A stretch of 64,000 bases of DNA, from positions 18,157 to 82,156 of the forward strand of contig NZ_NTGZ01000006.1 of NCBI RefSeq assembly GCF_002551245.1, written 5' to 3'. Below the pieces are notes generated by a model. It was not told the origin of the DNA. It saw only the letters and a list, made by a program, of their open reading frames with translations, and made no database searches. The DNA is from Streptomyces sp. rh34. Its GTDB lineage: Bacteria > Actinomycetota > Actinomycetes > Streptomycetales > Streptomycetaceae. Below, piece by piece: positions 47,201 to 53,335 of the stretch; position 1 is the first letter of the stretch, and each line of letters opens with the position of its first letter. The translations under genes were made by a program, and so were the position numbers.

Positions 47201-47322
47201 AACTCCTCGGCTCGGAAGGACCGGTCGTCGAAGTCCGGTAGGGGAAGCTGGGTCACCGACGGTCGAGCGGCTGCGCGCACCAGGGCGGTCGTGCCCGCCT
47301 TGAACGCTGGAGGTATGGCCAC
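44227..47322 (-). CDS. lanB: Class I lanthipeptide dehydratase LanB
   Basis: A 1,031-residue full-length LanB. The first ~750 residues are the glutamylation part (VRRVGVSVARYLLRALHRPT, FGLFAGVTTATF, EPWNEYHQRFYERFG, ITEVSRAQNAQVTRFDWGAA). The C-terminal ~280 are the elimination domain (WWYVRFRDPRQHLRLRIALP, SYRETGRWGSGPAWDAAEAV). It uses glutamyl-tRNA to dehydrate Ser/Thr of the precursor. It starts at a GTG with AAAGGA upstream, 110 bases after the precursor gene and beyond a strong hairpin. The presence of both domains shows that dehydration does not depend on the extra SpaB-C-like domain in the methyltransferase. Confidence 0.92.
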   Translation of the reverse strand: MAIPPAFKAGTTALVRAAARPSVTQLPLPDFDDRSFRAEELEEVTTGRLAWIRGIWHDPGIAQALRHASPVLAAEVEVLESANSPSTREVRRVGVSVARYLLRALHRPTPFGLFAGVTTATFDAEPRSRWGQNHAVVARAGAEWVGRLIEQLERSGELLPLLSVVVNNTTFERDGSLVVPYQDDGPTGQRRAVEASVELSAPVRLILRAADAPIRIGELAEKLMAEFPAVAPERVKRLLAGLVRRRVLITNLHAPATETDALGHLVTQLDAVRAEDIRLLAPVVRELRAVHAGMEQCGTTGGRDAVATRMRDLVPGLRRHPLALDLCLDATVVLPDLVAREVERAATILTRLCARPYGTEPWNEYHQRFYERFGVGTMVPLMEVVADSGVGYPDGYPGRPTDEGRRRLSPRDDVLLRLAQAAALDGRDEVVLTDETVAALDRGPQEPRTPSHLEVSVRLHAASLAEARRGWFTVELTSVSRGSGVTVGRFLGVLSHTQRKRLHEELADLPTADDGTVAAQLSFPALLPDTAHVTRTPRVLPLVISLQEHRAPDAAVLTPADLALACDGRRMYLAAPSRGVRVEAVGMNALNLAEHTPPLARLITEVSRAQNAQVTRFDWGAAASMPFLPRLRYGRIVLVAARWRLEAGDLPDRHRPGADWDAALSGWRERRRLPQHVYLVQDDRRLPLDLDEPGHRSLLRQHLDRAGTALLTEAAPPGADGWTGGRAHEIAVPLKAVRPPAWPVLPTPTTARTLSPAQIQTPATSPMLLVALYGDPRRQDALLARHVPDLMRRLGSPRWWYVRFRDPRQHLRLRIALPDPGDFADTTRAVSAWADELRTAGLLADLRYPTSYRETGRWGSGPAWDAAEAVFRADSLAMVAQLAQPVRPAQRTLVAAHFFAIASAFLGSPDAGARWLIDHIEPTAPNPVPRSQFTDAVRLADPRGDWAALRSAPGGAAIVDAWAERTAALAAYGPHLSGPHADGIAVDGVLTSLLHVHFVRHVAVDFSEEEVCLYLARAAALAFTARAGRRP

Positions 47323-47351
47323 GTGACGTGTCCTTTCGTGCGCCTTGAGGA

Positions 47352-47394
47352 GCGGTCGGTGTCCTCGCGCCGGTAACGCGACGGCACCGACCGC
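47352..47394 (-). terminator. Attenuator hairpin between precursor and lanB
   Basis: GCGGTCGGTG (47352-47361) pairs exactly with CACCGACCGC (47385-47394), and the inner bases add a partial stem (TCGCG with CGCGA). It lies 37 bases after the precursor stop. A partial terminator here would give more precursor mRNA than enzyme mRNA, as in many lantibiotic operons. Confidence 0.6.
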
Positions 47395-47431
47395 GGTTCA
47401 TGACCTGATGACCGGGTTCAGACGGTCAGGG

Positions 47432-47611
47432 TCAGTCGGTGAAGGTGACGCAGGCGCCGCAGGAGCTGCCGCAGTTGTCGTCGTTCAGGACGGTCAGCCC
47501 GGCCGCATCGGACACCTCCAGGAGGGAGACGTTCAGGTCGAACCCGTCCGGCTGGCCGCCGGCCGCGGGCTCCTGAACCTGAGTGGTGCTCTTGGCGATG
47601 GTTCGCGTCAT
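47432..47611 (-). CDS. FxLD family lanthipeptide precursor
   Basis: A 59-residue precursor peptide, easily missed because of its size. The leader has the FxLD-type motif as FDLNVSLLEV (residues 24-33), which in class I systems is the recognition site for LanB and LanC. The likely core is the last ~20 residues, NDDNCGSSCGACVTFTD at the end. It has three Cys (47, 51, 54), Ser49, Ser50, Thr56 and Thr58 for rings, and Asp44, Asp45 and Asp59 as candidate methyltransferase sites. It lies directly upstream of lanB on the same strand. No protease gene is visible nearby, so leader removal must use a host enzyme. Confidence 0.88.
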   Translation of the reverse strand: MTRTIAKSTTQVQEPAAGGQPDGFDLNVSLLEVSDAAGLTVLNDDNCGSSCGACVTFTD

Positions 47612-47801
47612 GACAACTCCAGTCGTCTCGTCGGATGTTGCGAACAGGTGGTGCTTGCCAGCGCACTGACGACCGGAGCGCAGCCACGGGGCTTCGCCAC
47701 AGGATCAGGTTCTGGCCGTCCCGGTTCGATGGTCGAGCCGAGAAGCTCTGGGATGCCGCTCGACGGTCCGGTCCTTCGCCCAGAACCGCCGAGCGGCCGT
47801 T

Positions 47802-48455
47802 CTAGGCGCCCGGCACGAGATCGTCCACGTTGACGACCTTGTACTCGCGCAGTTCGCGTACGAGTTGGGAGGCGAGGAACCAGTTGATCTGGGGGTGGCT
47901 GTAGGGCAGGGGAGCGTCCGAGCCGGCGAGGGGCTGAATGCCGTCGCCGGTGTACTGGTAGGGGGTGCCGATGACGCCGTAGAGCGGGAACCGCGTGGCC
48001 AGCAGGGCGACGTGTCCCTTGCTCCTGAGCCGGGGGCACCGCCGGGCCGCCATCCGGGCGTGCTCCAGACACACCGGCGGCTGCGCGGTCTTCACCGGCC
48101 CGGTGTAGTCATCGCCGTCGTCGGCCGTCTCTACGAAGAGGATGCCGTCGCTACGCTTCAGCGGGACCGTGCACACCTGGCAGCGCAGGAGCGCCATCGT
48201 GATGCGCTGGCGGAGCGGGTGCACCAGCCGCCACCTCGGGTTCCCGGTGGGCTGTCCCGCGAAGCCGAGTGACATGGAGTACCGGGCCCACAGCACGCCG
48301 CGGAGATCTCGGTCGGGCCCTGCCTCGTCCGTGTACCCGAGCCGCGGGCGCCGGTCAGGACCGATGCGTACGTTCAGGTTGAGGAGGGAGTCCGCCTCTT
48401 CGCCTTCGCGGGCGGTGATGTACGGAACGACCAGGTCGGCCGCGGTGATTGTCAT
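47802..48455 (-). CDS. Hypothetical protein with Cys motif
   Basis: A 217-residue protein starting at an ATG that overlaps the end of the DUF5999-type gene. It has a Cys pair LLRCQVCTVPLKRSDGILF and another Cys in PPVCLEHARMAARRCP, which may bind zinc. The rest is alpha/beta (YSHPQINWFLASQLVRELRE near the end). I recognise it as a type frequent in Streptomyces near XRE-TPR and DUF5999 genes, but no function is known. Confidence 0.7.
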   Translation of the reverse strand: MTITAADLVVPYITAREGEEADSLLNLNVRIGPDRRPRLGYTDEAGPDRDLRGVLWARYSMSLGFAGQPTGNPRWRLVHPLRQRITMALLRCQVCTVPLKRSDGILFVETADDGDDYTGPVKTAQPPVCLEHARMAARRCPRLRSKGHVALLATRFPLYGVIGTPYQYTGDGIQPLAGSDAPLPYSHPQINWFLASQLVRELREYKVVNVDDLVPGA

Positions 48456-48655
48456 GACGCGCTTCCGACCGTGAGCGCGAGCGGCCGGTGGGGGGTGACG
48501 ATGCGGCCGTCGGGGAGGAGTTCTCCGGTGTCCTCGAAGACGAGCACTCCGTTGCACAGAAGGCTCCAGCCCTGCTCAGGGCGGTGCGCGACAGGTCGCG
48601 CGGCCTCTCTGTCGGGAGCCTTGGCCGTGGGGCACGGCGGGTTGTGCGCACGCAT
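48452..48655 (-). CDS. DUF5999 family protein
   Basis: A 67-residue protein with the DUF5999 pattern: a Cys-Pro start (HNPPCPTAKAPDREAARPVA) and HRPEQGWSLLCNGVLVFEDT, then GELLPDGRIVTPHRP. These proteins are common in Streptomyces next to abi-type XRE regulators; the function is unknown. It starts at 48655 and its stop overlaps the following gene's start. Promoter probably just upstream on the minus strand. Confidence 0.8.
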   Translation of the reverse strand: MRAHNPPCPTAKAPDREAARPVAHRPEQGWSLLCNGVLVFEDTGELLPDGRIVTPHRPLALTVGSAS

Positions 48656-48699
48656 GGTGCTCGTCCTCTCGGGTGGGAAGTTGGGCCCTCTTCGCGCAG

Positions 48700-48987
48700 C
48701 TACGGTGCGGTGAGGAGACACGGTTCGGGCATGGCCGAAGAGGGGGACTTGTGGCATCGCCCCCCGAAGCACACACACGACGCCGGATAGCCCCCGACGC
48801 GCCCCGTGCCCCCGTCGGGAACTACGGGGAACGACACGCGCGTCGTGCGCATGGCGACGCTCTTGTCCAGGAGCCAGTTGTCGGAGATCCGCTTCTCGTA
48901 GTAATCAGAGTCGTACGCGTCTTGCGGGAGGACCATCGCCTCGGCGGTCACGGCCGAGCGCCGAGCGGAGTCAAGGTGGTGCGTCAC
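48700..48987 (-). CDS. Small hypothetical protein
   Basis: A 95-residue protein whose GTG start overlaps the stop of the upstream DUF6415-type gene (GTGA). The N-terminal part (QDAYDSDYYEKRISDNWLLD) looks like a real protein of unknown family. The tail has several Cys (SCVCFGGRCH), possibly metal-binding. Unknown function. Confidence 0.6.
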   Translation of the reverse strand: MTHHLDSARRSAVTAEAMVLPQDAYDSDYYEKRISDNWLLDKSVAMRTTRVSFPVVPDGGTGRVGGYPASCVCFGGRCHKSPSSAMPEPCLLTAP

Positions 48988-49436
48988 TCCGCCTCCTTGA
49001 TGTAGTGGGCTTCGATGAGCTCTTCGACCAGGTCAGAGGTGACGAAGGCCAGGCGACGAGCGAGGCCGACGGCCTGCTGGTAGTCGGCCGGCACGCACTC
49101 CTCCCGCAGGGGGACCCCGCGTACAACGAGTCGGAGCATCTCCGCAGTGGGCGGGTACTGCTCGTCCGCGACAGCGATGTCGCTGAGCTGCTTCAGATGG
49201 TTCCGAAGGCGGTCGACCAGGGGGTCGGTCACCGCGGCGGGCGGCGTCTGGTCGCCGATCGCCGTGTCGAGGTCGTCGAAGACCTCCTCCACGTCCAGCG
49301 GCTTCCAGTTCTTGATCCGTTCCAGGACGGACCACAACCCCTCTGCGTCGAGTGGAGGGCTCCACTGCGGTGTGCGGGGCACGTCGGCCGGCGGAAGAAC
49401 CACGTCATTCTCCGGAACCAGAACGGTGAGGGACAT
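48984..49436 (-). CDS. DUF6415-like protein
   Basis: A 150-residue protein with ERIKNWKPLDVEEVFDDLDT, LVDRLRNHLKQLSDIAVADE and QAVGLARRLAFVTSDLVEEL, matching what I recall of DUF6415-type proteins that occur beside XRE-TPR regulators in Streptomyces. It is acidic and helical. It is coupled by overlap to the next gene and lies 39 bases after the anti-sigma-like ATPase gene, so the three probably form one unit. Confidence 0.65.
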   Translation of the reverse strand: MSLTVLVPENDVVLPPADVPRTPQWSPPLDAEGLWSVLERIKNWKPLDVEEVFDDLDTAIGDQTPPAAVTDPLVDRLRNHLKQLSDIAVADEQYPPTAEMLRLVVRGVPLREECVPADYQQAVGLARRLAFVTSDLVEELIEAHYIKEAE

Positions 49437-49475
49437 CGGGACTCCTGGGAAGGGCCAAGTACCGGCCGCGGAGGG

Positions 49476-49949
49476 CTACAAGTGCTCAGTCAGTTCCGGG
49501 ATCGCCATGAAGACCCACACCTCCTTGCCCGCTGGAGTCATGGACACGGACGTGTCGTCGGCCAGAGCACCCAGCAGCATCAGCCCACGCCCCTCCTCGG
49601 CCAGGAGGGCCGGCGACGAGTACACCGGCGGACGGCGGTCGTGGTCGCGAACGACGGCGGTGACGCCGTCCGGCACCTTCTGGAGGAGCAGGCCGGCCAT
49701 CCGGCACCCGTCAGCATCCGCGGGAGTGTGCTGCAAGACGTTGGTGAACAGTTCGTTGACCACGGTCAGCATGCGGAACGCGGTGCCATCGTCGACGCGC
49801 CACCAGCGCAGGTGCGCTGCGACGATATCCCGCACGGTTCCCAGGTTTTCGGCCCGGACGTTGAAACTCATGTCGAGCTGACCGTCCACGCTCCTGGACG
49901 TGGCTCGAACAGAAGCATCCCGCTCTCGGGTGTCGACGAGTAGTTCCAT
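49476..49949 (-). CDS. Anti-sigma-factor-like ATP-binding protein
   Basis: A 157-residue GHKL-type ATPase of the HATPase_c_2 (RsbW/SpoIIAB-like) class. The N box is MLTVVNELFTNVLQH. The G1 box is lacking in its usual form, but a GRGLMLLGALADD segment follows, with a final beta hairpin (GKEVWVFMAIPE). These proteins bind and inhibit sigma factors or act as small kinases in Streptomyces. It is divergent from an XRE-TPR regulator gene, with a 163-base shared promoter region. Confidence 0.8.
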   Translation of the reverse strand: MELLVDTRERDASVRATSRSVDGQLDMSFNVRAENLGTVRDIVAAHLRWWRVDDGTAFRMLTVVNELFTNVLQHTPADADGCRMAGLLLQKVPDGVTAVVRDHDRRPPVYSSPALLAEEGRGLMLLGALADDTSVSMTPAGKEVWVFMAIPELTEHL

Positions 49950-50112
49950 CGCTGCTTCCTCCGTTCTGCCGGAACCCCTTCAGCAGGGGTGGGTTGCGGT
50001 GTGTACTGGACTGGAACCGATCAGCAACCATTTAGGCAGAGCGCACCGAGAACGTGCAGAGCCTGATGCCGAGAGGTGAAGAGTTCGGCATCAACGACTT
50101 CGGGGGCAGAAC

Positions 50113-51516
50113 ATGCCGCAGCCAATGAAGCAGCTCGATCCCGGGGCATCGCCCCAGGAGTGGTTCGGGAACGAGCTGCGCCGACTGCGCCTCGGGCAAG
50201 GACTGTCGGCCAAGGAACTCGGGCGGTTAGTGCAGGTCAGCGACGACATGATCCTGTCTATTGAGAAGGGTAAGTACCCGAGCTGTCGCCGCGATGTGGC
50301 GCAGCGGCTTGATGACGTCCTCGGCACGGGAGGACTCCTCGACCGGGCGTGGCCGATGGTCTTCGGCAACCGTGATGCCGACAAAAGGCAGGCTGATGCC
50401 GATAAGGCCTCCCCGTGCCGGGGCGAGCGACCTACACAGGTGCCGACAGGCCGCATCCTGGGCAGAGACGAACCAACTCTTCGCCCTGGGAGCCATGAGC
50501 CCGTGATTCGACGCTCGTTCCTCCAGATCGGCGGCCTCGCCGCCATAGCCCCTCTCAACTTCACCGAAGTCTTCGCCCCCGCCGAGCTGTCCCTCCCGAC
50601 GCATGTGAGCCCCGGCCACGTCGACCAGGTCCTGGCCGTGGCCACCGCCATCAGCGGCATGGACAACGAGCTGGGCGGCGGGGGCGTGGTGCGAGACGTA
50701 GCCGCCCGAGCGATGCAGTGGTCAGCCGGCCTGCTGCAAGCCCAGTCCCCCGAACACATGCGAACCGACCTGTTCGCCGCCGTATCGCGACTCGGCATCG
50801 TGGTCGGCGCCTCCGCCTTCGACGCCTACCACCACGACGAGGCCACCAAGACCTTCCGGTTCGCGGCGGACTGCGCCGAGGAGGCCGGCGACTGGCATCT
50901 GCGGGCCAAGACCTACTCGTTCCTCGCACGACAAGCCGTATGGATCGGGGCACCCGATGACGGCCTCACGTACGCCGAGAAGGGGCTTGTGCGCTCCGAC
51001 CGCCTGACGGCGACCGAGCAGGCGATGCTTCACACGGCAAGGGCCAGGGCCTTCGGGAAGATGGGCAACGTACGGGACACGATGGCGGCCGTCGGCGCCG
51101 CAGACGAGGCGTTCGCTCGGGCCCGGCCCACCGAGGAATCGCCGTGGATGGCCTACTACGACGAGGCGCAGCACAACGGGGACACGGCTCACGCCCTCTT
51201 CGATCTGGCGATTCTCGCCGGACAGGACCCGGGTCGGGCAGCGCGCCGATTCAACACGGCGGTGAACGGACACGCAGACGCCTACAAACGGTCTCGTGCG
51301 ATCTCACGGACGAAGCTGGCCTCCCTGCTCATGGCCAAGGGTGACCCTCGCCAGGCGGCGGCGCTCGGGCACGCCGCCTTGAATGAGGTAGGCCGACTCA
51401 CCTCCCGGCGTGCTGCCGACGATCTGCGGCAGCTCGGCCGATTCGCCTCCAAGCATCGGACTGTCCGAGAGGCTTCAGCACTGCGAGATCGGATCGCCGC
51501 TACGGTTTCCGCATGA
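50113..51516 (+). CDS. XRE-family regulator with TPR-like domain
   Basis: A 467-residue protein with an N-terminal XRE helix-turn-helix (RLGQGLSAKELGRLVQVSDD, MILSIEKGKYP). A linker with a short hydrophobic stretch (FLQIGGLAAIAPLNF) follows. The C-terminal ~300 residues are helical TPR-like repeats (FRFAADCAEEAGDWHLRAKT, EQAMLHTARARAFGKMGN). Similar regulators in Streptomyces act on development or signal-peptide-dependent programs. It ends by ATGA overlap with the phosphotransferase gene. The gene may respond to a small ligand or protein bound by the repeats. Confidence 0.8.
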   Translation: MPQPMKQLDPGASPQEWFGNELRRLRLGQGLSAKELGRLVQVSDDMILSIEKGKYPSCRRDVAQRLDDVLGTGGLLDRAWPMVFGNRDADKRQADADKASPCRGERPTQVPTGRILGRDEPTLRPGSHEPVIRRSFLQIGGLAAIAPLNFTEVFAPAELSLPTHVSPGHVDQVLAVATAISGMDNELGGGGVVRDVAARAMQWSAGLLQAQSPEHMRTDLFAAVSRLGIVVGASAFDAYHHDEATKTFRFAADCAEEAGDWHLRAKTYSFLARQAVWIGAPDDGLTYAEKGLVRSDRLTATEQAMLHTARARAFGKMGNVRDTMAAVGAADEAFARARPTEESPWMAYYDEAQHNGDTAHALFDLAILAGQDPGRAARRFNTAVNGHADAYKRSRAISRTKLASLLMAKGDPRQAAALGHAALNEVGRLTSRRAADDLRQLGRFASKHRTVREASALRDRIAATVSA

Positions 51517-52393
51517 CTCCTTCGGCATCCGAACCTGCACGTCACGTCCTGAAGCAGGCTTGTTCGGCGGTCGGATTGGACTCCGACGGAGCCGAGCCTC
51601 TCCGCCTGGCCGAGAACCAGATATGGCGACTGCCTCGTCAGCGGGTGATCGTACGGATAGCCCGGGAGGGACAGAGCGCTGCGGCGGCCCGCGAGGTGCG
51701 CGTCGCACGTTGGCTCGCCCGGGAGAACGTGCCGGCCGTTCGCCTGGTCGACGTGGAGCAGCCAGTAGAGGCGGACGGCAGGCCCGTGACCTTCTGGGCG
51801 GAACTGCCGCCGCAGCAGCACGGCTCGGTCGAGGATGTCGCTGAACTCCTCGCGAGGCTCCACTCCCTGACCACGCCGGCGATCGAGCTGGGGTATCTCG
51901 ATCCCTGGTCGGCGAACGGCTGCACGCGGCCACCACGATCCGCGACGACGACAAGCAGTGGCTGAACGCCCTTCACAGCGACCTCCTAGCGGCCTGGGCG
52001 GAGCGGCCGGCCGGTCTCCCCGATCGGGCCGTGCACGGTGACGCCTGGCCCGGCAACATCGTCCGCACGGCCGGTGGGGTCCTGATGATGGACCTGGAAC
52101 GCTTTTCCGTCGGGCCCCCGGAGTGGGATCTCGTGTCCACCGCCGTGCGAGCGAAGACCACGGGCGTCGTCAGCGCACGCGAGTACGACCGCTTCTGTGC
52201 GGTGTACGGGTACGACGTGACGGCGTGGGAGGGCTACCCCGTCCTTGCGCACGCCCGTGAGCTGCGCATGGTGACGTACGCGGCGCAGCACGCAGCACGC
52301 AACGGGGAGTGGAGAAGCCAGGCGCAGTACCGGATCGACTGTCTCCGCGGTCGATCCGGCCCGCGACCGTGGTCGTGGAAGGGAATCCTTTGA
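51513..52393 (+). pseudogene. Phosphotransferase (APH family), frameshifted
   Basis: Starts by ATGA overlap with the XRE-TPR gene. The first part carries the nucleotide-binding lobe (LAENQIWRLPRQRVIVRIAR, REVRVARWLARENVPAVRLV). At CCC (51903-51905) one missing C shifts the frame. Restoring it joins ELGYLDPLVGERLHAATTIR to the catalytic half, with VHGDAWPGNIVR (HGDxxxxN) and LMMDLERFSVGPPEWDL (the metal-binding DxE region). The full product would be about 293 residues, similar to aminoglycoside or other small-molecule kinases linked to XRE-TPR regulators. As written it ends early at 51965. Confidence 0.8.
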
Positions 52394-52487
52394 AGTCAGA
52401 CTGTCCGCTGTCTCATCTGGTCGGACGATTGTCACGCTTGGAGCAGAGGAAGCTATACGCCCTTCCCTCAAGTCTGCGAGGCTCGCG

Positions 52488-53204
52488 CTATGCGGCCAAG
52501 TCGAATAGCGCTGCGGTGTCTCCCCAAGAGAGGCGTTGCCCTACTGGTTGAGCAAGAGCCACCTCAACGCCTGACCGCGTGCGGATGTCCGCTCGACGAA
52601 GCTGAACCTGTGCCTCCACCACCCCATCCCGCCAAGCACCGCTGCGAACAAGATCTCGAAGCCAAAGACTCAGCGCCCAGGATGTCGACCGCATGAAAAC
52701 AGGTCCGATCTCCGGCACGGCCTGAAGACTGAACAGGAATGCCGCCCGCGGAGCCTCTCCTCGACTGATCCGCATGATCGACTCACGGCATACACCGCCG
52801 AAGTGGCAGCCGCAGACGCATCCGTACCGCTCGCTCGATCCAGCGAATCCGCCACCTCGACAAGGACACGGCTCTCCCACTCCCTCCTCGATTCCCGCTC
52901 GGCCGATAAGCACGGCATCCGCGTCTGTGATTCGCACCATTACCTCGTCGACCAAGAGAGTCCGTCCCAACTCGCCCGATTCGACAGCACCGAGACATCG
53001 TTCCGACGGCAATGCCTCTGCGATCGCTCGGTCAATCTGCCGATCGCAGGACTTGATCAACCACTGCACACCGGAGGTGGTCTTCTCGACCTGCAGTTCT
53101 GCCACTGCCTTGTCACGCATCCACCGCTCCCCCGTTTGAGTCACATCACTCACCTCGTCGCTGTACATCACGCCCAGAGAATCCCGGAGAAGGTCGGCTT
53201 GCAC
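52488..53204 (-). CDS. Possible recombination directionality factor
   Basis: A 238-residue protein from a GTG, on the same strand as and just downstream of the serine integrase gene. The pattern fits phiC31 gp3-like directionality factors: an N-terminal region with VQWLIKSCDRQIDRAIAEAL and LLVDEVMVRITDADAVLI, a zinc-binding segment (GEPCPCRGG, then CVCGCHFGGVC), and a C-terminal domain with AAFLFSLQAVPEIGPVFMRS and TSWALSLWLRDLV. Such proteins bind the integrase and switch it from integration to excision. Assignment rests on pattern and position, not on a database match. Confidence 0.5.
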   Translation of the reverse strand: MQADLLRDSLGVMYSDEVSDVTQTGERWMRDKAVAELQVEKTTSGVQWLIKSCDRQIDRAIAEALPSERCLGAVESGELGRTLLVDEVMVRITDADAVLIGRAGIEEGVGEPCPCRGGGFAGSSERYGCVCGCHFGGVCRESIMRISRGEAPRAAFLFSLQAVPEIGPVFMRSTSWALSLWLRDLVRSGAWRDGVVEAQVQLRRADIRTRSGVEVALAQPVGQRLSWGDTAALFDLAA

Positions 53205-53246
53205 CGGCCGACATCAGCCTGTAGGGATGCATGCCACTGCTCGACC

Positions 53247-53287
53247 GCCGACAGCCGACAGCCGACAGCCGACAGCCGACAGCCGAC
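53247..53287. repeat. 7-base tandem repeat between integrase and RDF gene
   Basis: GCCGACA occurs five times in perfect tandem, followed by a sixth copy with one change. It lies in the 131-base gap between the integrase stop and the putative directionality factor start. It may be a simple-sequence expansion or a binding site array. Confidence 0.75.
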
Positions 53288-53335
53288 GATGACGCCCCCG
53301 GACAGCGCGCTCAGCGCCACCCAGGGGCGCCTTCC

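Noticed and set aside
53247..53287. Tandem repeat as a CRISPR array
   Set aside because: The units are seven bases with no spacers, and no cas genes are present.
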